Below are positions 16,204 to 23,177 of a stretch of DNA of 34,166 nt, piece after piece. Where the stretch lies: NCBI GenBank assembly GCA_018817515.1, contig JAHIUD010000012.1, positions 1 to 34,166 on the forward strand, read 5' to 3'. The position numbers were made by a program, and so were the translations under genes. This DNA is from Pseudomonadota bacterium (GTDB taxonomy: Bacteria; Desulfobacterota; Desulfovibrionia; Desulfovibrionales; Desulfovibrionaceae). Within the stretch, counting starts at the first letter, position 1; every line of letters begins with the position of its first letter. The notes under the pieces are model-generated. The model made no database searches, was not told the DNA's origin, and was given only the letters and a program-made list of their open reading frames with translations.

Positions 16204-17142
16204 ATGTCTTTAGTGATCAATCACAACTTGATGGCAATGAATGCCGCCCGCAACCTGCAGAACTCCTACGGCGCCCTGGCCACCTCGACCAGACGCCTGT
16301 CCTCGGGACTGCGTGTCGGCAATGCCGCAGACGACGCCGCTGGCCTGGCCATCCGCGAACTCATGCGCGCAGACATCAAGAGCATGAACCAGGGCATCCG
16401 CAACGCCAACGACGCCATCTCCATGATCCAGGTGACGGACGGAGCGCTGCAGATCATCGACGAGAAGCTCATCCGCCTGAAGGAGCTTGCCATGCAGGCT
16501 GCCACCGGCACCTACTCCTCGGATCAGCGTCTGATGATCGACTCCGAGTACCAGGCCATGTGCTCGGAAATTACCCGAATCGCCAACTCGACGGATTTCA
16601 ACGGCATTTACCTGCTGAACGGAAACCTGTCGGGTGATTTCAGCACGCACAACGGCAGCGGCATCAACTCCAACGGCGCGCTGAAGATCCACTTCGGGTC
16701 CGGCAACGATTCCTCCGAGGACTACTACTACGTGTCCATGGGCTGCGCCACGGCCTCGGCCCTGGGCATCGGGCACCTGACCAGCCACAAGTACGCAGCG
16801 ACCGACCCCCTGTACAACACCGCGGCAGACAACGCGGGCAAGTCCATCTCCACCCAGGAGCTGGCCCAGCAGGCCCTTGGCGCGCTCAACCAGGCCATCA
16901 TCTCCAAGGACAAGATCCGCGCGAGCCTGGGCGCCATCCAGAACCGCCTGCAGAACACCATCACCAACCTCTCCATCCAGGCGGAAAACCTGCAGGCGTC
17001 CGAGTCGCGCATCTCTGACGTCGACGTGGCCTCGGAAATGACCGAGTTCACCCGCCAGCAGATCCTCAGCCAGTCGGCCGTGGCCATGCTGGCCCAGGCC
17101 AACTCCCTGCCCAGGATGGCCATGCAGCTCATCCAGGGCTAG
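16204..17142 (+). CDS. fliC: Flagellin, filament subunit
   Basis: A 312-residue flagellin. The conserved N-terminal D0/D1 region is clear (MSLVINHNLMAMNAARN, then RRLSSGLRVGNAADDAAGLAI), as is the C-terminal D1/D0 region (LGAIQNRLQNTI, ending QANSLPRMAMQLIQG). The variable middle of about 110 residues is short, so the filament surface is small. It polymerises outside the cell after export by the flagellar type III apparatus and carries no signal peptide. Two Cys residues in the middle (MCSEI and MGCATA) are unusual for flagellins, which mostly lack Cys. A sigma-54 promoter and strong ribosome-binding site precede it and a GNRA-looped terminator follows, so it is a single-gene transcript. Only one flagellin copy lies in the window. 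Confidence 0.97.
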   Translation: MSLVINHNLMAMNAARNLQNSYGALATSTRRLSSGLRVGNAADDAAGLAIRELMRADIKSMNQGIRNANDAISMIQVTDGALQIIDEKLIRLKELAMQAATGTYSSDQRLMIDSEYQAMCSEITRIANSTDFNGIYLLNGNLSGDFSTHNGSGINSNGALKIHFGSGNDSSEDYYYVSMGCATASALGIGHLTSHKYAATDPLYNTAADNAGKSISTQELAQQALGALNQAIISKDKIRASLGAIQNRLQNTITNLSIQAENLQASESRISDVDVASEMTEFTRQQILSQSAVAMLAQANSLPRMAMQLIQG

Positions 17143-17168
17143 TCCTGACGGACCAGACACAACGGCTC

Positions 17169-17202
17169 AAAGGCCGGGAGGGGCGACCCTTCCGGCCTTT
17201 TT
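17169..17202 (+). terminator. Intrinsic terminator of flagellin
   Basis: A 14-bp stem (17169-17182 with 17187-17200, one G-T pair) is closed by the tetraloop GCGA (GNRA type). Its 3' arm ends in a T-run, CCTTTTT. It lies 27 bases after the flagellin stop and before the convergent RNase III gene. Confidence 0.88.
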
Positions 17203-17238
17203 CGCGTCGAAACTGCGGGAGATTTTGGCGGTCTGGGC

Positions 17239-17940
17239 CTATGCGGCGCTTCTGGGCCGCAGGGTCGCCAGGGCCAGGGCCGCAGCGGCCTGCTCAGCCT
17301 TCTTCAGGCTGCCGCCCTTGGCCAGGAAGCGCGCACCGTCCGGCAAAACGACCTCCACTGCGAAGACCTTGCTGTGCTCCGGACCGCTCGACTGCGCCAG
17401 AACATACTGGGGCCGCTCGCGGTGCGTCTCCTGGGTGATCTCCTGCAGGCGGCTCTTGTAGTCCTTGGCCGGGGGCGCGGCGGCTGTGTCGGGGAAGCGC
17501 GGGCCGAGCAGCCGCAGCACCAGCTCCTTGGCGGCGTCGAAGCCGCCATCCAGGAATACCGCGCCGAACAGCGCCTCCAGGGCGTCGGCCAAAAGCCCGT
17601 CACGGTCGCGGCCGCCCTGGGCCTCCTCGCCCCGGCCCAGGCACAGGGAGCGCTCCAGATTGAGCTGGCGCGCCACCTCGGCCAGGGTGGCGGTCTTGAC
17701 TAGGCGCGAGCGCACCTTGGTCAGCAGGCCCTCGTCCGCGTCCGCGTAGCGTTGGTAGACCTCCTGGGTCACGCATAGTTCAAGCACGGCATCGCCCAGA
17801 AACTCAAGGCGCTCGTTGCTCTCGCCCGGGCAGCCCCGCTCGTTGGCCCAGGAGCTGTGCGACAGCGCCAGTTCCAGCAGCTTGACTTGCCGGAAACGAT
17901 AGTGGATATCTTCCTGTACAGTCGTGAGAATTTTGTCCAT
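17239..17940 (-). CDS. rnc: Ribonuclease III
   Basis: A 233-residue double-strand-specific endoribonuclease that processes rRNA precursors and structured mRNAs. The signature NERLEFLGDAVL is at residues 42-53, with catalytic Glu46 and Asp50. The second catalytic segment (DALEALFGAVFLDGGF) follows. The C-terminal dsRNA-binding domain starts near DYKSRLQE and ends with the KKAEQAAAALAL helix. Length is typical. The start at 17940 lies back to back with the ACD-like gene, whose frame has an ATG at 17939 overlapping it on the other strand. Any promoter for either gene must therefore lie inside the other's coding region. RNase III often controls its own leader, which is worth noting for this arrangement. 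Confidence 0.97.
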   Translation of the reverse strand: MDKILTTVQEDIHYRFRQVKLLELALSHSSWANERGCPGESNERLEFLGDAVLELCVTQEVYQRYADADEGLLTKVRSRLVKTATLAEVARQLNLERSLCLGRGEEAQGGRDRDGLLADALEALFGAVFLDGGFDAAKELVLRLLGPRFPDTAAAPPAKDYKSRLQEITQETHRERPQYVLAQSSGPEHSKVFAVEVVLPDGARFLAKGGSLKKAEQAAAALALATLRPRSAA

Positions 17941-17965
17941 GAACGCTCCCGGAAGGTCTCAATCC

Positions 17966-20218
17966 ATGCCCCAGCAGCCTCTTGATCTCACGCCGCTTTT
18001 CGAGCCCGCAGCCGTTGCTGTGGTGGGCGCTTCGCGCAGTCAGGCCAAGGTCGGGGGGATGCTGCTGGCAAACCTGCTGGGCGCAGGGTACAGGGGCCGC
18101 GTCCATCCCGTCAATCCCGAGGCCGCGCTGCAAGGCAAGGACATCATGGACCTGCCCGCCGTGGCCTCGTCCGCCGAACTGCCGGACGGCCTGGACCTGG
18201 CCGTGCTCTGCCTGCCACGGGAGCAGGTGCTCGGCGAGATGCGCATCCTGGCCGAAAAGGGCGTGCGCGCGGCCATCGTGCTCGCCGCAGGCTTCCGCGA
18301 GACCGGCCGGCTGGGCTTCGAGGCCGAGATGGAGCTTAAGCGCATCGCCACGAAGGCGGGCATGATCCTGCTCGGGCCAAACTCACTGGGGCTCATCAGC
18401 ACCAGTTGCGGGCTCAACGCCAGCTTCGCCATCGGCCAGCCAAAACCCGGCGGAGTGGCATTTTTTTCCCAGTCCGGGGCCATGTGCGTGGCCGTGCTGG
18501 ACTGGGCCATGGGCCTGAACATGGGCTTTTCGCGCTTCGTCAGCCTGGGCAACAAGGCCCTGCTCAACGAATCCGCCGTGCTGCGCTACCTCGGGGACGA
18601 CCCCGCGACCAAGGTCATCCTCGGCTACTGCGAGAGCGTGGAGGACGGCGGCGAATTCATGGCCGCGGCCGCCGAGGTCTCCTCCCGCAAGCCCGTGCTC
18701 ATGCTCAAGGCCGGCAGCACCGCCGCCGGGGCGCGGGCCGTGTCCGCCCACACCGGGGCCATCTCCGGCTCGCCCGCGGCGTATCGCGCGGCCTTCCGCC
18801 AGTCGGGCGTGCTCCAGGTGGCCGAGAGCGCCCAGCTTTTCGGCCTGGCCCAGGCCTTCGCCACCCAGCCCCTGCCCGGCGGATCGGGCCTGGCCATCCT
18901 CACCAACTCCGGCGGGCCGGGCATCCTGGCCGCAGACGCCTGCGCAGGCAGCTCGCTGACCCTGCCGCGCCCATCGACGGAGACCCTGGCCCGCCTGACG
19001 GAAATTTTGCCGAGCTTCGCCTCGGCTTACAACCCCGTGGACATCCTGGGCGACGCCGGGCCGGAGCGCTACCGCGCGGCCCTGACCGCGCTTCTGGCCG
19101 ACACCCAGACCCACGCCGTGCTGGTGCTTTTGACCCCCACGGCCCAGGCCCAGGCCGAGGCCACGGCGCGCACCATCATCGAGGCCGCAAACGGCCCGGA
19201 GAACGCCGGGCCCGACGGCAAGCCCAAGCCCGTGGCCGCCTGCTTCATGGGCCGCGAGGCCGTGCGCGCCGGGCGCGAGCTGCTCCAGGCCGCGAACATC
19301 CCCTGCTACGACTTTCCCGAGGCCGCCGTGGAGGCCCTGGACGCCCTGTACGTGCACTTCCGGCGCACCCAGAAGGCCACGCCGCCCGCCACCTCCTGCG
19401 ACAGCGCCATCATTCCAGAAGGTGACAGTGTTCTTGAGCCGACAGTCGGCGTACGCGGCTGCGAAGCCCCCTGGGACGAGGAGGCGCGCTTCATCGTGGA
19501 GGCCGCCAAGACGCGCGGGCTCATCGAGATCATCGGCGTGGAGGCCCTGGAGGCCGCCCACGCGGCAGGCCTGCCGGTGCTGACCACCGGACTGGCGCGA
19601 ACCAGCGACGAGGCCGTGCGCCTGGCCGGGGAGATCGGCCTGCCCGTAAGCCTGCACTTGGCCACGCCAGAGCTTGGCCCGGCCGCCGGAGCCTGGTCCG
19701 GCGCGAAAACCGGCGAGGACCAGAAGCTGGCCGTGCGCTTCGCCCGCCTGGACGACGAGGAGGCCGTGCGCCAGGCTTTTCTGACGCTCACCAGCCGCGC
19801 CGCGCGCCTGCGGCCCGAGGCCTACGTCACCGGCTGCCTGGTGCAGGCCGCCACCGGCCTCTCCGGCGAGGGCGGTTTCGAACTGGTGGTGGGCTTCACC
19901 CGCGACCCGCAATTCGGCCCGCTGTTGTCCTTCGGCATGGCCGGGGTGTCGAGCGAGCTTCTGGGCGACGTCTCCCACCGGCTGGCCCCGCTGACCCCGG
20001 AGGACGCGCGGCACATGCTGCGCGAGGTGCGCTTCTACCCCCTGCTGCGCGGGGCGCGCGGCGGAGCGGTGGTATCCCTGGCCGAGCTGGAGCGGCTGCT
20101 TTTGGCCGTGTCGCGGCTGGCGCTGCGCCTGCCCATGCTCGCGGGAGCGGAATTTTCGCCGGTGCTGGCCGGTCCGGGCGGCGTGCACGTCGCCGGGGCG
20201 CGCCTGACCCTGAGATGA
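17966..20218 (+). CDS. Acetyl-CoA synthetase (ADP-forming)-like fused alpha-beta protein with degenerate ATP-grasp half
   Basis: A 750-residue protein with the fused layout of ADP-forming acyl-CoA synthetases: CoA-binding Rossmann domain (AVAVVGASRS), two succinyl-CoA-ligase-like domains (FFSQSGAMC, LTNSGGPGI), then an ATP-grasp-like domain from about residue 520. The alpha-type active-site His is present in SAHTGAISGS (His262). The C-terminal half keeps GFTRDPQFGPLLSFGMAG. However, where the family has a Lys and an HKTDVGGV-type segment this protein reads VSLHLATPELG (561-571), and the usual INP and LDAR elements are FSP (730-732) and VAGAR. So acyl-CoA/ATP chemistry may be altered or lost. 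The ATG at 17966 has GGAAGG 9 bases upstream; 17939 is an alternative. A BioD/DRTGG gene follows. Confidence 0.85.
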   Translation: MPQQPLDLTPLFEPAAVAVVGASRSQAKVGGMLLANLLGAGYRGRVHPVNPEAALQGKDIMDLPAVASSAELPDGLDLAVLCLPREQVLGEMRILAEKGVRAAIVLAAGFRETGRLGFEAEMELKRIATKAGMILLGPNSLGLISTSCGLNASFAIGQPKPGGVAFFSQSGAMCVAVLDWAMGLNMGFSRFVSLGNKALLNESAVLRYLGDDPATKVILGYCESVEDGGEFMAAAAEVSSRKPVLMLKAGSTAAGARAVSAHTGAISGSPAAYRAAFRQSGVLQVAESAQLFGLAQAFATQPLPGGSGLAILTNSGGPGILAADACAGSSLTLPRPSTETLARLTEILPSFASAYNPVDILGDAGPERYRAALTALLADTQTHAVLVLLTPTAQAQAEATARTIIEAANGPENAGPDGKPKPVAACFMGREAVRAGRELLQAANIPCYDFPEAAVEALDALYVHFRRTQKATPPATSCDSAIIPEGDSVLEPTVGVRGCEAPWDEEARFIVEAAKTRGLIEIIGVEALEAAHAAGLPVLTTGLARTSDEAVRLAGEIGLPVSLHLATPELGPAAGAWSGAKTGEDQKLAVRFARLDDEEAVRQAFLTLTSRAARLRPEAYVTGCLVQAATGLSGEGGFELVVGFTRDPQFGPLLSFGMAGVSSELLGDVSHRLAPLTPEDARHMLREVRFYPLLRGARGGAVVSLAELERLLLAVSRLALRLPMLAGAEFSPVLAGPGGVHVAGARLTLR

Positions 20219-20252
20219 CCCTGAGATGATCCTGAAACGATCCTGAATTGAT
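20209..20252 (+). repeat. Four tandem copies of a degenerate 11-bp repeat
   Basis: CCTGAGATGAC (20209), CCTGAGATGAT (20220), CCTGAAACGAT (20231) and CCTGAATTGAT (20242) follow each other without gaps. The ACD-like gene's TGA stop (20216-20218) is inside the first copy. The array reaches to 57 bases before the next ATG. Divergence rises steadily along the array. No hairpin is formed; function unknown. Confidence 0.75.
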
Positions 20253-20308
20253 TCCGGGCTCTCCCCGGAGATTTGCGACCACACACGACATCCACGAAGG
20301 AGGGCGTC

Positions 20309-21397
20309 ATGCCCGGACTCTACATCGGCTCCACCTCGGGCTATTCCGGCAAGAATACCATCACCGTGGGCCTGGGGCTGGCCTTCCAGAAGGCCGGGCT
20401 CAACATCGGCTACATGAAGCCCGTGGGCGCCATGCCCGTGGAGACCGACGCCGGGCTGGCCGACGAGGACGCGCTGTTCGTGCGCGCCGCCCTGGGCCTG
20501 GAGGGCGACCCGGCGCACACGCCCACGGCCATGACCCCGGTGGTGGTGACCCACGACTTCAAGATGGACGCCTTCGAGGGGCGGCTTCCAGGCATTGCCG
20601 ACGGTGGACTGGCGGCTCAGGTCAAGGCGGCCTACCAGGGCCTGGAAAAGGGCCGCGACATCATGCTCGTGGCCGGCAGCGGCAGCATGTACTCCGGCAA
20701 ATACTCCGGCCTGGACGCCGTGGGCCTGGTCAAGACGCTGGGCATCAAGGCCATCGTCATCGACCGCTTCGAAAAGGAGCTGAACTACGACCTGCTGCTC
20801 ATGCTCAAGGAGCAGTTGGAGGGCAACCTTGCGGGCGTGGTCTTAAACGACGTGCCCCCAACCTTCCTGGAGGAGGTCAGCGGACACCTGGCCCCATTCT
20901 TGGAGAGCCGGGGCATTCCGGTGCTGGGCATCCTCCCGCGCGACCCGCTCATGGGCTCCATCACCGTGGGCGACCTGGCCACGCGCCTGGGCGGCAAGGT
21001 CATCAGCGCGCACCACAAGACCGACCGCGTGGTCTCGCAGTTCTTGATCGGCACCATGCAGGTGGAGAACTTCATGCTGCACTTCCGCAAAAAGAAGAAC
21101 GCGGCGGTCATCGTCGGCGGCGACCGCTCCGACGTGCAGCTGGTGGCGCTGGAAGGCGACTGTCCGTGTCTGGTGCTCACCGGCAACCTGTATCCCAACG
21201 ATGTCATCCTGACGCGCTCGGAGGTGCTGGAGACCAGCATCATCATCGTGCGCGAGGACACCTTCACCGTGGCCAAGAAGATGGAGAACCTGCTCACCCG
21301 CCACAAGATGCGCGACGCCGTGAAGGTGCGCCAGGGCGCGGAGCTGGTGGCCAAGCATCTGCGCCTGGACACGCTGCGGGCCAGTTTGGGAGTATGA
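20309..21397 (+). CDS. BioD-like P-loop plus DRTGG domain protein (Pta N-terminal-half family)
   Basis: A 362-residue cytoplasmic protein. Residues 1-210 are a dethiobiotin-synthetase-like P-loop domain with the loop GSTSGYSGKNT (Lys15). Residues about 215-335 are a DRTGG domain, with its signature region at IVGGDRSDVQLVAL. The same two domains form the regulatory N-terminal half of long bacterial phosphotransacetylases, but the catalytic PTA domain is absent. The ATG at 20309 follows GAAGGAGG at 7-base spacing. It lies 90 bases after the ACD-like gene, with the 11-bp repeat in the gap, and is probably co-transcribed with it. A role in acetyl-CoA/acetate metabolism or its sensing is inferred from domains and neighbour; the biochemical activity is unknown. 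Confidence 0.82.
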   Translation: MPGLYIGSTSGYSGKNTITVGLGLAFQKAGLNIGYMKPVGAMPVETDAGLADEDALFVRAALGLEGDPAHTPTAMTPVVVTHDFKMDAFEGRLPGIADGGLAAQVKAAYQGLEKGRDIMLVAGSGSMYSGKYSGLDAVGLVKTLGIKAIVIDRFEKELNYDLLLMLKEQLEGNLAGVVLNDVPPTFLEEVSGHLAPFLESRGIPVLGILPRDPLMGSITVGDLATRLGGKVISAHHKTDRVVSQFLIGTMQVENFMLHFRKKKNAAVIVGGDRSDVQLVALEGDCPCLVLTGNLYPNDVILTRSEVLETSIIIVREDTFTVAKKMENLLTRHKMRDAVKVRQGAELVAKHLRLDTLRASLGV

Positions 21398-21398
21398 G

Positions 21399-22031
21399 AT
21401 GGGAAAATGTTCGGTTGTTAGTGGTAAGAAAGCACCTAGAGGCTGTGCGCCTGTTAAAATTTGCGATGGTAAGAGCATGGACGGCAAGACGCTGAAAGAT
21501 CTTGTCGTTTGCTACACCGAGAACTGTCTCAAGAACCATCCAGGCTATAACCATAATAATGTTGACTTCGATCCGTTGTTTGACGATGCAATACAAATGC
21601 GGTGGCACAAGCGAACTGTAATGGACTCTCACCAGACGCAATTACATAAGGAACCACGCGAAGAATATCTTAAAAATCTTGAGGGCCAAAAGGATGCCCT
21701 TAGGGGTGGCACGTCATTCGAGGATGTTTATAAGACCATGCTGTTGTGCAAAACCGACGGCGTAGCTCAGTTGACGCTATACGACACCGCCCTCCGCCTC
21801 TGTCTGCCTCGTGGCATGAAACCAAAAGATGTCTATTTGCACTCTGGAGCGCGGAAGGGGGCAGGGTACATCAAGAAGCTTATCAAGAATTATTATCCGA
21901 TAGTACCATACCTTCCGAAAAAGAACTTTCCGCCAGAACTCCAAGTGCTTGAGTCGTGGGAAATAGAAAACTTCCTCTGTGTCTGTAAGGACCAACTCTG
22001 CAAGCTATCTCAGGTGGCGGGGGGCGCGTAG
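21399..22031 (+). CDS. Unrecognised 210-residue protein in an AT-richer segment, probably acquired
   Basis: I cannot assign a function. The segment is clearly different in composition: three 60-base lines inside it count to 48, 38 and 52% GC, against 70% in the line just before. It starts one base after the BioD/DRTGG stop (TGA, G, ATG), with GGGAG inside that gene as ribosome-binding site. The protein is basic and soluble. Four Cys lie among residues 5-38, one of them in the CYTENC segment, and two more in CVCKDQLC near the end, which could bind metal. A central LTLYDTALRLC followed by KDVYLHSGARKGAGYI resembles, from memory, a scattered family of uncharacterised proteins. No transposase, integrase or flanking repeat is visible. 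Confidence 0.65.
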   Translation: MGKCSVVSGKKAPRGCAPVKICDGKSMDGKTLKDLVVCYTENCLKNHPGYNHNNVDFDPLFDDAIQMRWHKRTVMDSHQTQLHKEPREEYLKNLEGQKDALRGGTSFEDVYKTMLLCKTDGVAQLTLYDTALRLCLPRGMKPKDVYLHSGARKGAGYIKKLIKNYYPIVPYLPKKNFPPELQVLESWEIENFLCVCKDQLCKLSQVAGGA

Positions 22032-22067
22032 CCTATCGCCCCGGCCCCATAAACGAAAGGAAACACC

Positions 22068-22643
22068 ATGAAGCAGACACTCTCGCTGACGCTCTTCACC
22101 CTGGCCGCCCTGCTGGGCCTTGCCGCCCTGCTGGCCCTGGCCCCCGTGGTCCCGGCAAGCGCCGCCAAGGTTCGGCCAGCCAGCGCCAAGAAGGCCGCAG
22201 CGCCGAAGATCACCATCACCGGGGTCAAGGTGCTGGAGTTCGGCGTCTACACCTCCACCGTCACCAAACGCGAGAAGGTGGCCAGCGTGGTCGACGGCAT
22301 CAAGGACCGCGCCACGGACTTCAAGCTGGTGCGCAAGTCCACCCTGGTGGACGCCGGGCTGGGCACCGGCATCGGCATGAAGTACGTGCTCAGGGGTTCG
22401 CCCAAGGGCGCGGCGGTGAACATCGACGTGGTGGTGCGCCACCCGGCCATGGTCAACCCGGAGACCAAGGAGACCATGACCCAGAGCACAGCCACCTTCG
22501 AACGTGTCATCGGCCAGGGGGAGTACGCGGTGTGGAGCTTCGACATCCCCGCAGACCTGGTGCCCGGCGAGTACGTCATCGAGCTGGTCTACGAGGGCAA
22601 GGTGCTGGCGCAGAAGGTCTTCCGAGTGAAGATCAGGAAATAG
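22068..22643 (+). CDS. Secreted DUF3859-type protein
   Basis: A 191-residue exported protein with a clear signal peptide (hydrophobic stretch, cleavage near residues 31-33 at ASA-A), then a Lys/Ala-rich linker and one beta-rich domain from about residue 47. The pattern matches what I know of DUF3859: an early GVYTSTV, a middle MKYVLRG followed by VVVRHPAMVNPETKETM, and a final PGEYVIELVYEGKVLAQKVF. DUF3859 has no established function; a periplasmic or surface beta-sandwich is likely. AAAGGAAA about 4 bases before the ATG is the ribosome-binding site. GC content is back to the high level of the region, unlike the gene before it. A terminator-like hairpin with six T follows at 22667. Confidence 0.72.
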   Translation: MKQTLSLTLFTLAALLGLAALLALAPVVPASAAKVRPASAKKAAAPKITITGVKVLEFGVYTSTVTKREKVASVVDGIKDRATDFKLVRKSTLVDAGLGTGIGMKYVLRGSPKGAAVNIDVVVRHPAMVNPETKETMTQSTATFERVIGQGEYAVWSFDIPADLVPGEYVIELVYEGKVLAQKVFRVKIRK

Positions 22644-22666
22644 CGCGGCAGCGCTTTGTGACGCCT

Positions 22667-22688
22667 GCGGCGGTCAGCCGCGTTTTTT
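22667..22688 (+). terminator. Likely intrinsic terminator overlapping the convergent gene's last codons
   Basis: GCGGC-GGTCA-GCCGC (22667-22681) then G and TTTTTT (22683-22688). The stem is only 5 bp but all GC. The T-run is the antisense of the AAA AAA lysine codons at the end of the Cys-rich minus-strand gene. Confidence 0.5.
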
Positions 22689-22958
22689 CACCTCACCCCG
22701 CCAGGCGTTGTGCCGGGCGCAGCAGCCCTGGCCCACGAACAGCGGGGTCAAGTCCACGCCGGGCTGCGGGCGCAGCACCAGTGAACAGACGTAGCGCGCG
22801 CCGGTCCATTCCAGCGCCGGGCAGCGTGGCGTGTAGCCGTAGACCGCGTGCGACACCTCGCAGGGATTGTCCAGGCAGCACCAGCCGCAGCCCAGGCAGT
22901 CCAGCTCCGGCAGGCCGGGGTCCGGGGGTGAGAAGAAGTCGTCGTTTTCGTCGAACAT
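22674..22958 (-). CDS. Small Cys-rich YkgJ-like (CxxCxxCC) metal- or cluster-binding protein
   Basis: A 94-residue cytoplasmic protein. The core is LDCLGCGWCC followed by NPCEV, RCPAL, YVCSL and a final GQGCCARH. This CxxCxxCC-first arrangement is that of the YkgJ-type putative zinc- or iron-chelating family, whose function is poorly known. The start at ATG 22958 is chosen because the protein begins acidic (FDENDDFF) and the frame further upstream, open to 23177, is low-complexity and non-conserved in character. No good Shine-Dalgarno precedes it, so the start is uncertain. It is divergent from the cotransporter gene and convergent with the DUF3859 gene, whose terminator overlaps its end. Confidence 0.68.
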   Translation of the reverse strand: MFDENDDFFSPPDPGLPELDCLGCGWCCLDNPCEVSHAVYGYTPRCPALEWTGARYVCSLVLRPQPGVDLTPLFVGQGCCARHNAWRGEVKKRG

Positions 22959-23177
22959 GGGCGCGAAGATAGGCCAGGGCAGGCCGGAAGGCAACCGGAG
23001 CTGAAACCCGCGAGCCCCAGGCCGCCCAGGCGCCACCATCACGCTGCGGCTGCCGCCGTGGCAGGACGCCATGTCAGCTCTTGCGCCCGAACCATCACTG
23101 CGGGTATCGTTCCCCGAGCGAGCACACATCGCCGATTTGCGGCAGGACCCTGAAGCCCAAGGCGAGATTCGAGACAC

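Noticed and set aside
20200-20260. The 11-bp repeats as a CRISPR array
   Set aside because: Units are far too short and there are no spacers.
21399-22031. The low-GC segment as an insertion sequence or integrated element
   Set aside because: No transposase or integrase motif, no terminal inverted repeats and no flanking direct repeats could be seen.
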